DNA from: Desulfotomaculum sp.
Lineage (GTDB): Bacteria > Bacillota > Desulfotomaculia > Desulfotomaculales > Ammonificaceae
Direction: 5' to 3'
Length of the DNA: 13,634 bases
Assembly: GCA_012961725.1 (NCBI GenBank)
Contig: DTYU01000199.1
Location: 1 to 13,634 of the forward strand
Below the pieces are notes generated by a model. It was not told where the DNA came from and did no database searches. It saw only the letters and a list, made by a program, of their open reading frames with translations. Position 1 is the stretch's first letter; each line of letters starts with the position of its first letter. Made by a program: the position numbers and the translations under genes. Positions 1-6,507 of this stretch are shown piece by piece.

Positions 1-1541
1 ACGTTGAAGGGCGAAACCTTAAGTCTCTGATTCAAGAAGGAAAGGTAAGTACAGGTTTCGCGCTACAGACAGCCTACGGCATTTGCGACGCGCTGGGACA
101 CGCGCATAAACGGGGCATCATCCACCGGGACGTCAAGCCCCACAACATCTTGATAACCCCAGAAGGCAGGGCCAAACTCACTGATTTCGGCATAGCCCGT
201 GCCGTCAGCAGCGGCACGGTATCAGCGACAAAAGCCCTGGTGGGTTCGGTGCAGTATATCTCTCCAGAGCAGGCACGGGGTGAGCCTGCGGACGCCCGTT
301 CCGACATATACTCTCTTGGCGCCGTGCTGTACGAGATGCTCACAGGGAGACCGCCGTTCTTAGGGGAGAACCCTGTGGCTGTAGCGATCAAGCACATTCA
401 GGACAACCCTGCGCCGGTTAGCCAGGTGAACCCCAGGGTGCCCCGTGCCCTATCAGCGGTTGTGGAAAAGGCGATGGCGAAAAACCCGGATCTTCGCTAC
501 CAGTCTGTAACCGCTATGGCTGAGGACATCGCAGACCTGTTGGAGGATCTGCCCGATGCCGAGTGCCCGGCCAGGCCGTTCAATGATAAGAAACCGAAGA
601 AGCGCCGTTTGAAGCCTGCAGGCTACGCGGCTGTCAGCTTGTTTTTTATCCTCTTGTTGACTGCCGGCTGGTGGGCGCTCAAATGGTACGTTTATGTTCC
701 TGAGGTTTCAGTTCCTGACGTTCAAGGGATGACGGTGGAAGCAGCAGGGCGAAGATTGGACGGCTGCGGATTACGGTACCAAGTACAGGAGATCCACCAT
801 AAAGCAGTAGAAAAAGGAAAGGTTATCAAGCAAGACATTGAACCTGGCAGCCGGGTTAAGAGAGGGCGGCTGATTACCCTGCTTGTGAGCCTGGGACCCC
901 AGATGCTGACCGTGCCGGACGTTTGCGGCAAGTTGGTGCAGGATGCTGAGCTGCTCCTGATTAACGAAGGTTTTGCCATCGGTAATAGAAAAGAGATTTT
1001 TCATGAGCGGGTAAAGGAAGGCCTGGTTATCAGCCAGGATCCGGTTCCGGGGGTGTCACAGCCGAAAGACAGCCCGGTCAGCCTCGTTGTGAGCAAGGGC
1101 CCGCGGCCCGTTCTAAAACCTGTTCCCGATCTTTTGGGCCTTGTGCTTGCAGAAGCCCGGGAAAAACTCCATCAGGCAGGCTTGGTGCTGAACGATAGTA
1201 TAGAGCGGGTGGCAAGCACCGAATATCTCCCGGGATACGTTTGCGCCCAAAGCCCGGCGCCCGGTACGAATCTTGAGACAGGTAAATCCGTTCAGGTGAC
1301 CGTCAGCGATGGCCCGGGGCCGTTGCCTAAGGAGGCCGCCGTCTATATTCCGGTCCCGGACGACGGGCGGGAACACAGCGTCCGCATCACCGTGAGTGAC
1401 GCGCGCGGACTAACGGAGGCTTACAAGGGTAGCCATAATCCGGGAGAGCGGGTCGTGCAGGAAGTCACCTATTACGGCGGAGCCACAATACGCGTATATC
1501 TTGATAACAGAATGGTTCACGAGAAAACCTTCCCGTCATAG
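1..1541 (+). CDS. prkC: PASTA-domain Ser/Thr protein kinase (PrkC/PknB/Stk1 type), 5' end missing
   Basis: Membrane Ser/Thr kinase that senses cell-wall muropeptides in Gram-positive bacteria. The gene enters from the left edge (first full codon at base 3; 512 residues visible), so the glycine loop and catalytic lysine are not seen. Numbered from the first visible residue, the catalytic loop is HRDVKPHN at 41-48, DFG is at 61-63, and SPEQARG of the P+1/APE region is at 87-93. After the kinase domain come a basic patch (KKPKKRR) and one membrane helix (about 206-229). Three PASTA repeats follow at about 234-297, 301-366 and 371-437, each opening with VPD. A final domain of about 74 residues resembles the Ig-like end of B. 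subtilis PrkC in position. The following rsgA and rpe match the usual stp-prkC-rsgA-rpe order of Firmicutes. The family is certain; the symbol is by analogy. Confidence 0.95.
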   Translation, partial: VEGRNLKSLIQEGKVSTGFALQTAYGICDALGHAHKRGIIHRDVKPHNILITPEGRAKLTDFGIARAVSSGTVSATKALVGSVQYISPEQARGEPADARSDIYSLGAVLYEMLTGRPPFLGENPVAVAIKHIQDNPAPVSQVNPRVPRALSAVVEKAMAKNPDLRYQSVTAMAEDIADLLEDLPDAECPARPFNDKKPKKRRLKPAGYAAVSLFFILLLTAGWWALKWYVYVPEVSVPDVQGMTVEAAGRRLDGCGLRYQVQEIHHKAVEKGKVIKQDIEPGSRVKRGRLITLLVSLGPQMLTVPDVCGKLVQDAELLLINEGFAIGNRKEIFHERVKEGLVISQDPVPGVSQPKDSPVSLVVSKGPRPVLKPVPDLLGLVLAEAREKLHQAGLVLNDSIERVASTEYLPGYVCAQSPAPGTNLETGKSVQVTVSDGPGPLPKEAAVYIPVPDDGREHSVRITVSDARGLTEAYKGSHNPGERVVQEVTYYGGATIRVYLDNRMVHEKTFPS

Positions 1542-1551
1542 GGGTGACGTT

Positions 1552-2424
1552 TTGGGCGTAGGGCAGGTGGTAAGATTCCACGGTGGGTTCTATTACGTGA
1601 TGTTACAGGAATCCGGGGAGATACAAGAGTGTTTCTGCCGCGGGCGGCTGATAAAGAAGCGGTTGCTTGTGGGCGATTACGTTGTCACCCGTGAGGCTGC
1701 AGCCGGAAAATGCACGATCGAAGAGGTGCTTCCGCGCCGGACGGAGCTGATCCGTCCGCCCGTAGCCAACGTTGACCAGAGTATTATCGTTTTTGCATTG
1801 CAGGATCCAAAGCCCAATTTTCAGCTGTTGGACCGTTTCCTGCTAATTAGCGCTGCGGCCTCAATAGAACCCGTAATATGCTTCAACAAGACCGACCTGG
1901 TTTCCGCCGCCGCTTATTCAAAACAGATCGATGCTTATAACGGTGCGGGTTACCGAATCCTTGTTACCAGCGCCAAAACAGGGGAAGGACTAGAGGGATT
2001 CCGCGTTGCGCTGATTAGGCGCGTTACAGTGGTTGCAGGTCCGTCAGGGGTGGGAAAGTCGACCCTTTTGAACGCAATCCTCCCAGGTCTGAAGCTTAAG
2101 ACCGGTGAAATAAGCAAGAAAACCGGTAAGGGACGCCATATCACTCGTCTTGTCGAACTGCTCCCGCTGCAGGACGGAGGGGCCGTCGTGGACACGCCGG
2201 GATTCACGCAGTTGAATCTTCCTGTTCTTACGGCAGCAATGCTTGCAAACTGCTTCCCAGAGATCTCTCAATTAAGCGGGGAGTGCCGGTTTAACGACTG
2301 TTTGCATAAAAGCGAACCGGATTGTGCAGTGCGAAAGGCCGTTGACGAAGGACGCATAGCAGCATTTCGCTACCGCCACTACCAGAATTTTCTTGCTGAA
2401 ATACTCGAAAAGGAAAGGAGATAA
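1552..2424 (+). CDS. rsgA: Ribosome small-subunit maturation GTPase RsgA (YjeQ/YloQ)
   Basis: Circularly permuted GTPase that acts late in 30S subunit assembly. Permutation is visible because the G4 motif NKTD (residues 112-115) and the G5-like SAKTGEG come before the P-loop GPSGVGKST (163-171) and G3 DTPG (214-217). An N-terminal OB-fold segment (GGFYYV) and the C-terminal zinc-binding set C245, C250, H252, C258 are present. I chose the TTG at 1552 (290 residues). It has AGGGGTGA just upstream and aligns with the usual family start shortly before GGFYYV. The open frame continues upstream to a TTG at 1501, but that start would overlap the kinase gene by 41 bp and adds residues not expected in the family. 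The gene lies 10 bp after the kinase stop and 5 bp before rpe, so co-transcription is likely. Confidence 0.95.
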   Translation: MGVGQVVRFHGGFYYVMLQESGEIQECFCRGRLIKKRLLVGDYVVTREAAAGKCTIEEVLPRRTELIRPPVANVDQSIIVFALQDPKPNFQLLDRFLLISAAASIEPVICFNKTDLVSAAAYSKQIDAYNGAGYRILVTSAKTGEGLEGFRVALIRRVTVVAGPSGVGKSTLLNAILPGLKLKTGEISKKTGKGRHITRLVELLPLQDGGAVVDTPGFTQLNLPVLTAAMLANCFPEISQLSGECRFNDCLHKSEPDCAVRKAVDEGRIAAFRYRHYQNFLAEILEKERR

Positions 2425-2429
2425 CAGCG

Positions 2430-3128
2430 TTGATTAAGATTGCCCCCTCGATCCTGTCTGCCGACTTTGCCCGCCTGGCGGAAAGTGTCAAGAAGGTGGA
2501 AGGTGCAGGTGCACCGTACCTGCACATTGATGTTATGGACGGCCATTTTGTGCCTAATATAACGATCGGTCCTCCTGTTATTGCCGCACTGCGCCGTTAT
2601 ACAGATATGGTATTTGATGTCCACTTAATGGTTGCGGCGCCGGAGCGCTATCTCGCCGATTTTATCGCCGCGGGTGCCAATATTCTAACCGTCCATACAG
2701 AAGCCTGCGTGCATCTTCACCGCACGTTGGCTGCCATTCGTGAGCAGGGTATAAGGGCGGGGGTAGCGCTGAATCCGGGCACTCCTCCGCAAGCGGTCGA
2801 GTATGTCTTAGATCTTGTGGACCTTGTTCTGGTAATGACTGTCAATCCGGGCTTGGGCGGGCAGCGGTTTATTCCGGAAATGCTGAAAAAGATCGCCTAT
2901 CTGCGTGGGATACTCAACAGCAAAGGGATAAAGGCTGAAATCGAGGTTGACGGCGGCATCAATCCAGAAACGGCGCCAGCGGTGATAGAAGCCGGTGCAG
3001 ATGTCTTGGTTGCGGGATCGGCAGTGTTTCTTTCTGAAAACCCTGCAGAGGGGCTAAAAAGACTCCTTGAACCCAGAGAAATCGCCGGAGGCGATTTCAA
3101 CAACCAACCACCGACGTCCGACGACTGA
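2430..3128 (+). CDS. rpe: Ribulose-phosphate 3-epimerase
   Basis: Interconverts ribulose 5-phosphate and xylulose 5-phosphate in the pentose phosphate pathway (TIM barrel, metal dependent). Family residues are visible: S10 in APSILSADF, the metal and catalytic set H32, D34 (HIDVMDGHFVPN) and H65 (FDVHLM), the phosphate-binding NPG-LGGQ segment near 139-145, and D174 in EVDGGI. The start is a TTG 5 bp after the rsgA stop, with a GGAG-type ribosome binding site inside the end of rsgA. At 232 residues it is longer than typical members (about 215-225). The conserved fold ends near residue 214, and the last 18 or so residues (from PREIAGG on) look like an added tail encoded over a perfect 9-bp hairpin. 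Function is secure; the tail is probably not functional. Confidence 0.95.
   Translation: MIKIAPSILSADFARLAESVKKVEGAGAPYLHIDVMDGHFVPNITIGPPVIAALRRYTDMVFDVHLMVAAPERYLADFIAAGANILTVHTEACVHLHRTLAAIREQGIRAGVALNPGTPPQAVEYVLDLVDLVLVMTVNPGLGGQRFIPEMLKKIAYLRGILNSKGIKAEIEVDGGINPETAPAVIEAGADVLVAGSAVFLSENPAEGLKRLLEPREIAGGDFNNQPPTSDD
3078..3098. repeat. Perfect 9-bp inverted repeat inside the 3' end of rpe
   Basis: GAAATCGCC at 3078-3086 and GGCGATTTC at 3090-3098 are exact reverse complements separated by GGA. The hairpin lies 30 bp before the rpe stop codon and has no following T-run, so it is not a standard rho-independent terminator. It encodes part of the unusual Rpe C-terminal tail. Confidence 0.7.
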
Positions 3129-3487
3129 CGAAGCGGCACTCAACCATCTTGTGTGCCTCTTCGACGACCGTTTTAACCGGCGGTCGCATTAGTGATAGTT
3201 TTCTCATAATCATTGACACCCAATGATAACTCCAGTACAATAATCGAGGCAGATCTTCTTCCTGATCGGCTTGAGTGATAGTCTTTAAGGCAAGGTTATG
3301 TTTTCGGAGAAGCAATTAAGCATGGTCGTTTTGGAGAAAATGTTTGAGAGCGTCGCCCGCAATCCGTCGGGTATTTGTCTTTTTGAAATCAGGGGAACGC
3401 GGCTTGAGCAATCCTGCACAAGTTCGTGAACTACTGGAATAAAATTTAGTATGGTGTCCCCGTAATTCTGCTGAGGAGGCATTATTA
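3129..3487. other. 359-bp intergenic region between rpe and rex
   Basis: No convincing gene on the plus strand. Visible small structures are CGACCG (3165-3170) facing CGGTCG (3181-3186), and a 7-bp inverted repeat ATCATTG (3209-3215) / CAATGAT (3221-3227) around ACACC. The 9-bp word AGTGATAGT also occurs twice, near 3191 and 3274. A weak promoter-like pair (TTCGTG 3423-3428, 18 bp, TAGTAT 3447-3452) lies ahead of rex but is far from consensus. On the minus strand a 72-codon open frame spans 3315-3097 and overlaps the rpe end. I do not recognise its product and do not call it a gene. The region must contain the rex promoter if rex is not transcribed from rpe. Confidence 0.5.
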
Positions 3488-4153
3488 TTGAAGGTGTTGC
3501 GTGTACCGGAGGCCACGGTAAGCAGGTTATCGATCTACTCGCGTTTTCTTGAGCGCCTCGAAAAAAACGGTGTGACAACTGTTTCCTCGAACGAAATCGC
3601 AAAAGGTGTGGGCGTAAGTCCCGCACAGGTCCGCAAAGACCTGGCCTATTTTGGCGAATTCGGCACCCGCGGGGTCGGGTACAGCGTCAAAGACCTCATT
3701 CACTATATTCTTAAGATTCTCGGTCTGACGCATACTTGGCCCGTGGTGCTGGTGGGAGCGGGGAACTTGGGTACTGCGCTCTGTGCGTACCGTGGTTTCA
3801 GAGACCGGGGGTTCAACATTGTCGCTGTCTTTGACAACGACCTTCTAAAAATAGGAAAGCGGATTCAAGAGTTAGAGGTGCTTCCCGTGGAGCGGCTGCC
3901 CGAAGTGGTGGCGGAACACGGCGTTCGCATCGGTATTATTACGGTCCCTCAGTCGAGTACACAGGAAGCGGCTGATCTCCTGGTGAAGAGCGGTGTGGAT
4001 GCACTGTTGACCTTCGGCCCGGCTGTGGTTCACGTCCCTGAGCATGTTGTCGTAAGGAACGTTGATCTTTCTATCAAGTTGGAGATTCTGACTTTCAATC
4101 TTGCCTTTCGAGAGGAATTTCACCCGTCCCACTTTTTTGAACCGAAAGGATAA
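3488..4153 (+). CDS. rex: Redox-sensing transcriptional repressor Rex
   Basis: Dimeric repressor that reads the NADH/NAD+ ratio and controls fermentation, respiration and often hydrogen metabolism genes. The N-terminal winged helix covers about residues 1-80. It starts with the family signature VPEATVSRLSIYSR, and the recognition region contains SPAQVRKDLAYFGEFG. The C-terminal Rossmann domain has GAGNLG (90-95) and FDND (115-118) for NAD(H) binding. Length (221 residues) is normal. The TTG start at 3488 is supported by GAGGAGG at 3473-3479, 8 bp upstream. The next gene begins 6 bp after the stop, so the two are likely one transcript. No clear TTGTGA-N6-TCACAA-type Rex operator was found in front of rex or the hydrogenase genes by eye. 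Confidence 0.96.
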   Translation: MKVLRVPEATVSRLSIYSRFLERLEKNGVTTVSSNEIAKGVGVSPAQVRKDLAYFGEFGTRGVGYSVKDLIHYILKILGLTHTWPVVLVGAGNLGTALCAYRGFRDRGFNIVAVFDNDLLKIGKRIQELEVLPVERLPEVVAEHGVRIGIITVPQSSTQEAADLLVKSGVDALLTFGPAVVHVPEHVVVRNVDLSIKLEILTFNLAFREEFHPSHFFEPKG

Positions 4154-4159
4154 CCGCAG

Positions 4160-4630
4160 ATGTCAACAAAAGGTTTGTACGTTGCCGTGGTGGGCTCGGC
4201 GGCTTGTACGCCGGAGATTTCCGAACTGGCCTATCGGGTCGGGTTTGAAATCGCGAAACGCAATGCAATATTGTTATGCGGGGGCAGGCAAGGAGTAATG
4301 GCTGATGCGGCACGCGGCGCCCGTGACGGCGGCGGTATCGCGGTAGGCATATTGCCCGGTACCAGCAGATCAGAGGCAAATCCGTATCTGGGCATAGCGC
4401 TGCCGACCGGTCTGGGGGACGCCCGGAACGCGGTAATCGCATGTGCCGCCGACGCTGTAATCGCAGTCAGCGGCGGATACGGCACGCTTTCCGAGGTGGC
4501 GCTGGCCCTGAAAAAAGGAAAACCGGTGGTTGTGTTAGCCTTTACCTTTCCTCAGATACCCGGCGTTTACCCGGCAAAAACTCCCCGTGAAGCAGTAGAG
4601 CTCGCGATCAGCAAAGCGGTAATGAAGTAA
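4160..4630 (+). CDS. TIGR00725 / SLOG-family protein (LOG-like, molybdenum-cofactor-carrier-like fold)
   Basis: A 156-residue Rossmann-like nucleotide-binding protein of the SLOG superfamily. Visible features are an N-terminal VAVVGSA strand-loop, the glycine-rich CGGRQGVMADAARGA segment (about 41-55), and the second glycine motif SGGYGTLSEVALALKKGKP. The latter corresponds to the PGGxGTxxE motif of LOG/lysine-decarboxylase-like proteins, with Ser in place of Pro. Family relatives include cytokinin-activating phosphoribohydrolases and Moco carrier proteins, but the TIGR00725 branch has no settled role, so I assign none. The gene is 6 bp behind rex, with AAAGGA as ribosome binding site. Its pairing with a redox regulator hints at a nucleotide-linked task. 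Its stop codon is inside the left arm of a long inverted repeat. Confidence 0.85.
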   Translation: MSTKGLYVAVVGSAACTPEISELAYRVGFEIAKRNAILLCGGRQGVMADAARGARDGGGIAVGILPGTSRSEANPYLGIALPTGLGDARNAVIACAADAVIAVSGGYGTLSEVALALKKGKPVVVLAFTFPQIPGVYPAKTPREAVELAISKAVMK

Positions 4631-4720
4631 AGTTAAGTAGTTGAGTAGTTAAGTGATCGATAAAGAGAAAAGGGGGAAAGGTCCTCTATTTCTACTTAAA
4701 TAACTCAACCAATTAACCTT
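4629..4720. repeat. Imperfect 26-bp inverted repeat after the SLOG gene
   Basis: The left arm (4629-4654, containing GTTAAGTAGTTGAGTAG) and right arm (4694-4720, containing AATAACTCAACCAATTAAC) pair at about 22 of 26 positions with one bulged base. The 39-bp loop includes a purine-rich run (AGGGGGAAAGG) followed by TCCTCT. The left arm also contains a near-direct repeat (TTAAGTAGTTGAGTAGTTAAG). Arms are AT-rich and lack a trailing T-run, so a classic terminator is unlikely. It may be an intercistronic repeat, a weak two-way terminator, or a remnant of a small mobile repeat. Confidence 0.6.
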
Positions 4721-4748
4721 GCACTGACAAGTGAGCGATTGCAGCCCC

Positions 4749-4777
4749 TTGACTTTACCGGGAATTTGGGAGATAAT
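4749..4777 (+). promoter_or_regulatory. Sigma-A-type promoter for tRNA-Pro
   Basis: TTGACT (4749-4754), a 17-bp spacer and GATAAT (4772-4777) match the housekeeping consensus at 10 of 12 positions with ideal spacing. Transcription would begin near 4784, about 10 bases before the mature tRNA. This placement is typical for tRNA genes. Confidence 0.85.
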
Positions 4778-4793
4778 TTAATGTTGTATAGGG

Positions 4794-4871
4794 CGGGATG
4801 TAGCTCAGCTTGGCAAGAGCGCACGGTTCGGGACCGTGAGGTCGCAGGTTCAAATCCTGTCATCCCGACCA
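4794..4871 (+). tRNA. tRNA-Pro (anticodon CGG)
   Basis: Full cloverleaf read by eye. The acceptor CGGGATG pairs with CATCCCG over 7 bp, with the C1-G72 pair usual for bacterial tRNA-Pro. The D-stem is GCTC/GAGC. The anticodon stem is CACGG/CCGTG around the loop TTCGGGA, giving anticodon CGG for codon CCG. The T-stem GCAGG/CCTGT closes loop TTCAAAT. Discriminator A and an encoded CCA end at 4871. A run of seven T follows at once. Confidence 0.97.
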
Positions 4872-4878
4872 TTTTTTT
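4872..4878 (+). terminator. T-run directly after tRNA-Pro, possible transcript end
   Basis: Seven consecutive T follow the CCA end. The tRNA's own stems precede the run, but there is no separate dedicated hairpin, so termination may be partial. The downstream adk gene has no clear promoter of its own between 4879 and 4920, which would fit read-through from the tRNA promoter. Confidence 0.4.
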
Positions 4879-4934
4879 GAGCCAACGGTTAGTACCGGAT
4901 TTCACAAAAACCAAAACCTTAGGAGGGAGAGAGC

Positions 4935-5579
4935 GTGAATCTGCTGATCATGGGGCCGCCAGGTGCCGGTAAAGGGACTCAGGCTGTTGAGGTGGTTAAG
5001 GAACTGAAGATTCCGCACATTTCTACGGGGGATATGTTGCGCGAAGCGGTAAAACAGGGTACCGAGATGGGAAAGAAGGCAAAGGAGTATATGGACAAGG
5101 GGCAGCTTGTTCCGGACGAGGTGATCATCGGCGTCGTCAAGGACCGCACCAAGGAGCCTGATTGCAAGACCGGTTTTCTGCTCGACGGTTTTCCGCGTAC
5201 GCTGCCCCAGGCTGAGGCCCTTGATGTAAGCCTCAAAGAGATGGGGATCAAACTCGACGGGGTTATCAACATCAAGGTACCGAGAGAGAAGATTGTGGCG
5301 CGTATTACGGGACGGCGGGTGTGCCGCTCCTGTGGAGACACCTACCACGTAGAGAACAAACCTCCCAAGGAAGCAGGAAAGTGTGACAAGTGCGGCGGTG
5401 AGCTTTACCAGCGGAGCGATGACACGGAGGAGACGGTCAACAAGCGGCTCGACGTATACGAAGCGCAAACCCAGCCGCTCCTCGACTATTACGGCAGGCA
5501 GGGCCTGGTTTTGGACATAAACGGTGATCAGGCAATTGATAAGGTACTTCAGGATATCTTGACAGCACTGAAGAAGTAG
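4935..5579 (+). CDS. adk: Adenylate kinase, zinc-LID type
   Basis: Catalyses ATP + AMP to 2 ADP in the cytoplasm. The P-loop GPPGAGKGT is at residues 7-15. AMP-binding motifs TGDMLREAV (31-39) and LDGFPRT (83-89) are present, as is the LID start RITGRR (123-128). Four cysteines in the LID (C130, C133, C150, C153, two CxxC pairs) form the structural zinc site common in Gram-positive and thermophilic enzymes. Length 214 residues is standard for the long form. The GTG start at 4935 has AGGAGGG at 4921-4927. In most Firmicutes adk sits between secY and map in the ribosomal protein cluster. Here it stands alone behind a tRNA gene, so it is either relocated or a second copy. It follows the tRNA by 63 bp. 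Confidence 0.96.
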   Translation: MNLLIMGPPGAGKGTQAVEVVKELKIPHISTGDMLREAVKQGTEMGKKAKEYMDKGQLVPDEVIIGVVKDRTKEPDCKTGFLLDGFPRTLPQAEALDVSLKEMGIKLDGVINIKVPREKIVARITGRRVCRSCGDTYHVENKPPKEAGKCDKCGGELYQRSDDTEETVNKRLDVYEAQTQPLLDYYGRQGLVLDINGDQAIDKVLQDILTALKK

Positions 5580-5606
5580 TATCAACGAAAGGCTTTTATA
5601 CCGTCG

Positions 5607-5636
5607 TTGACAGTCTTGGTTCTTTAATGCTATAGT
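5607..5636 (+). promoter_or_regulatory. Strong sigma-A-type promoter with extended -10, upstream of the HAD gene
   Basis: A perfect TTGACA (5607-5612), an 18-bp spacer and TATAGT (5631-5636) preceded by TGC, giving an extended -10. Predicted start of transcription is near 5643. It would leave an untranslated leader of about 65 bases ahead of the ATG at 5709. The 3' end of the -10 box is shared with an 8-bp inverted repeat. Confidence 0.85.
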
Positions 5637-5667
5637 AAGGCCGGGCTTCACAGAGGTTTGGCCTTAC
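5635..5667. repeat. Perfect 8-bp inverted repeat at the promoter/leader junction
   Basis: GTAAGGCC at 5635-5642 and GGCCTTAC at 5660-5667 are exact reverse complements with a 17-bp loop. The left arm begins in the -10 box and spans the expected start of transcription. It could be an operator for a dimeric repressor or, if transcription starts early enough, a leader hairpin. Confidence 0.6.
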
Positions 5668-5708
5668 GTATTTCAACGTCCAGTATCCGTATGCTTGGAG
5701 ATAGGGGT

Positions 5709-6179
5709 ATGCTTCAGATCACTATCCCCGGGCGGGGAAGACTTGAACTCAAACATGTTGTCCTCGACTTTAACGGTACGTTCGCGCTTGACGGCACGGT
5801 TCTTCCGGGGGTGGTCGAGCGGCTGAACAGGCTTGCCGAAAGTCTGGAGCTTCATATTTTTACCGCGGATACTTTCGGTACTGCAAGAGAGGCATGCGCA
5901 GCGATCAACGGCGTTATCAAGGTGGTCAGCCAGGAGGTTGTGGGGCCGGAGAAGGAATGGTACGTCAAAGAGCTGGGAGCCGCAAACACCGTCGCTATCG
6001 GAAACGGTGCCAATGACCGCTTAATGCTTCGGCGTGCGGTATTGGGAATTCTGGTGCTTGGACCAGAAGGGACGGCGGCGGAAGCCTTTGATGCCGCCGA
6101 TATCGTAGTAAAGGACATAAACGACGGCCTCGACCTGTTGCTGAATCCGAAACGACTGGCGGCTACCCTGAGACGGTAG
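5709..6179 (+). CDS. HAD-superfamily phosphatase, soluble P-type-ATPase-like (COG4087 type)
   Basis: A small cytoplasmic HAD hydrolase of 156 residues resembling the phosphorylation domain of P-type ATPases without the membrane part. Motif I is DFNGTFALDG, with nucleophile D20. The usual second Asp two residues on is Asn, which fits P-ATPase-like members rather than ordinary DxD phosphatases. Motif II is probably the Thr in FTADTFG (about 52), and a Lys near 82-87 serves as motif III. Motif IV is GNGANDRLML (98-107), with D103 binding Mg2+. I chose the ATG at 5709 because GGAG lies 8 bp upstream and motif I then sits at the normal distance. In-frame starts at 5658 (TTG) and 5691 (ATG) have poor ribosome binding sites, and the TTG lies inside the upstream inverted repeat. 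Substrate is unknown. Confidence 0.85.
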   Translation: MLQITIPGRGRLELKHVVLDFNGTFALDGTVLPGVVERLNRLAESLELHIFTADTFGTAREACAAINGVIKVVSQEVVGPEKEWYVKELGAANTVAIGNGANDRLMLRRAVLGILVLGPEGTAAEAFDAADIVVKDINDGLDLLLNPKRLAATLRR

Positions 6180-6304
6180 ATTTAGACGCCAACTTGGCAG
6201 GAACGGGTTCTTTCATGTCGAATTGGCACCAGGAGATTGATTTCGAAGCACGACTTCGACCAACGAACCAAAGACAAGAATCTAATAACGAGAGGGGTTT
6301 GGCC

Positions 6305-6487
6305 ATGGAGCGACGCTGTATGCTTTGCGGACGTAAATTTGAGACGGATGCCCTGGAAGATGTCCTCGGAAAAGAAGAAGAGGATATCTTTGCGACCCCT
6401 AAAAGGCCTGCCACAGTATGTCCTTTGTGCCAGGCAAAGCTAAGGCACGAGGCCGAGGAATCGCAGAAAGAGCCGAAACCGATGTAA
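6305..6487 (+). CDS. Small four-cysteine (zinc-ribbon-like) protein, 60 aa
   Basis: A 60-residue protein with two CxxC pairs, C5/C8 in RCMLCGRKF and C39/C42 in VCPLCQAK. They are separated by an acidic linker (GKEEEDIF), and the tail is charged. This is a likely structural zinc site. It resembles small Firmicute proteins such as the DUF2197/YlaI group, but I cannot confirm the family. The ATG at 6305 has GAGAGGGG at 6290-6297. The frame stays open upstream to 6194, but no good ribosome binding site supports the longer form. It ends 20 bp before the UPF0182 gene, so the two are probably co-transcribed. Function unknown. Confidence 0.75.
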   Translation: MERRCMLCGRKFETDALEDVLGKEEEDIFATPKRPATVCPLCQAKLRHEAEESQKEPKPM

Positions 6488-6507
6488 TTACCGGGGGGTT
6501 TGAGGTT

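Noticed and set aside
4705..4914. Minus-strand 69-codon frame containing VGMTGFEPATSRSRTV
   Set aside because: It is the antisense translation of the tRNA-Pro gene, a well-known false protein prediction; the tRNA cloverleaf explains the sequence fully.
4886..4921. Possible Rex half-site TTTCACAA before adk
   Set aside because: Only one half is present; there is no matching TTGTGA at the required spacing.
4902..5651. Long minus-strand open frame (249 codons) opposite adk
   Set aside because: It mirrors adk, whose motifs and length are complete; there is no domain or ribosome binding site for the antisense frame.
6222..6241. Sigma-54-like TGGCAC ... TTGA upstream of the four-cysteine gene
   Set aside because: The spacing between the two elements is 7 instead of 5 bases and the invariant GC of the -12 element is missing.
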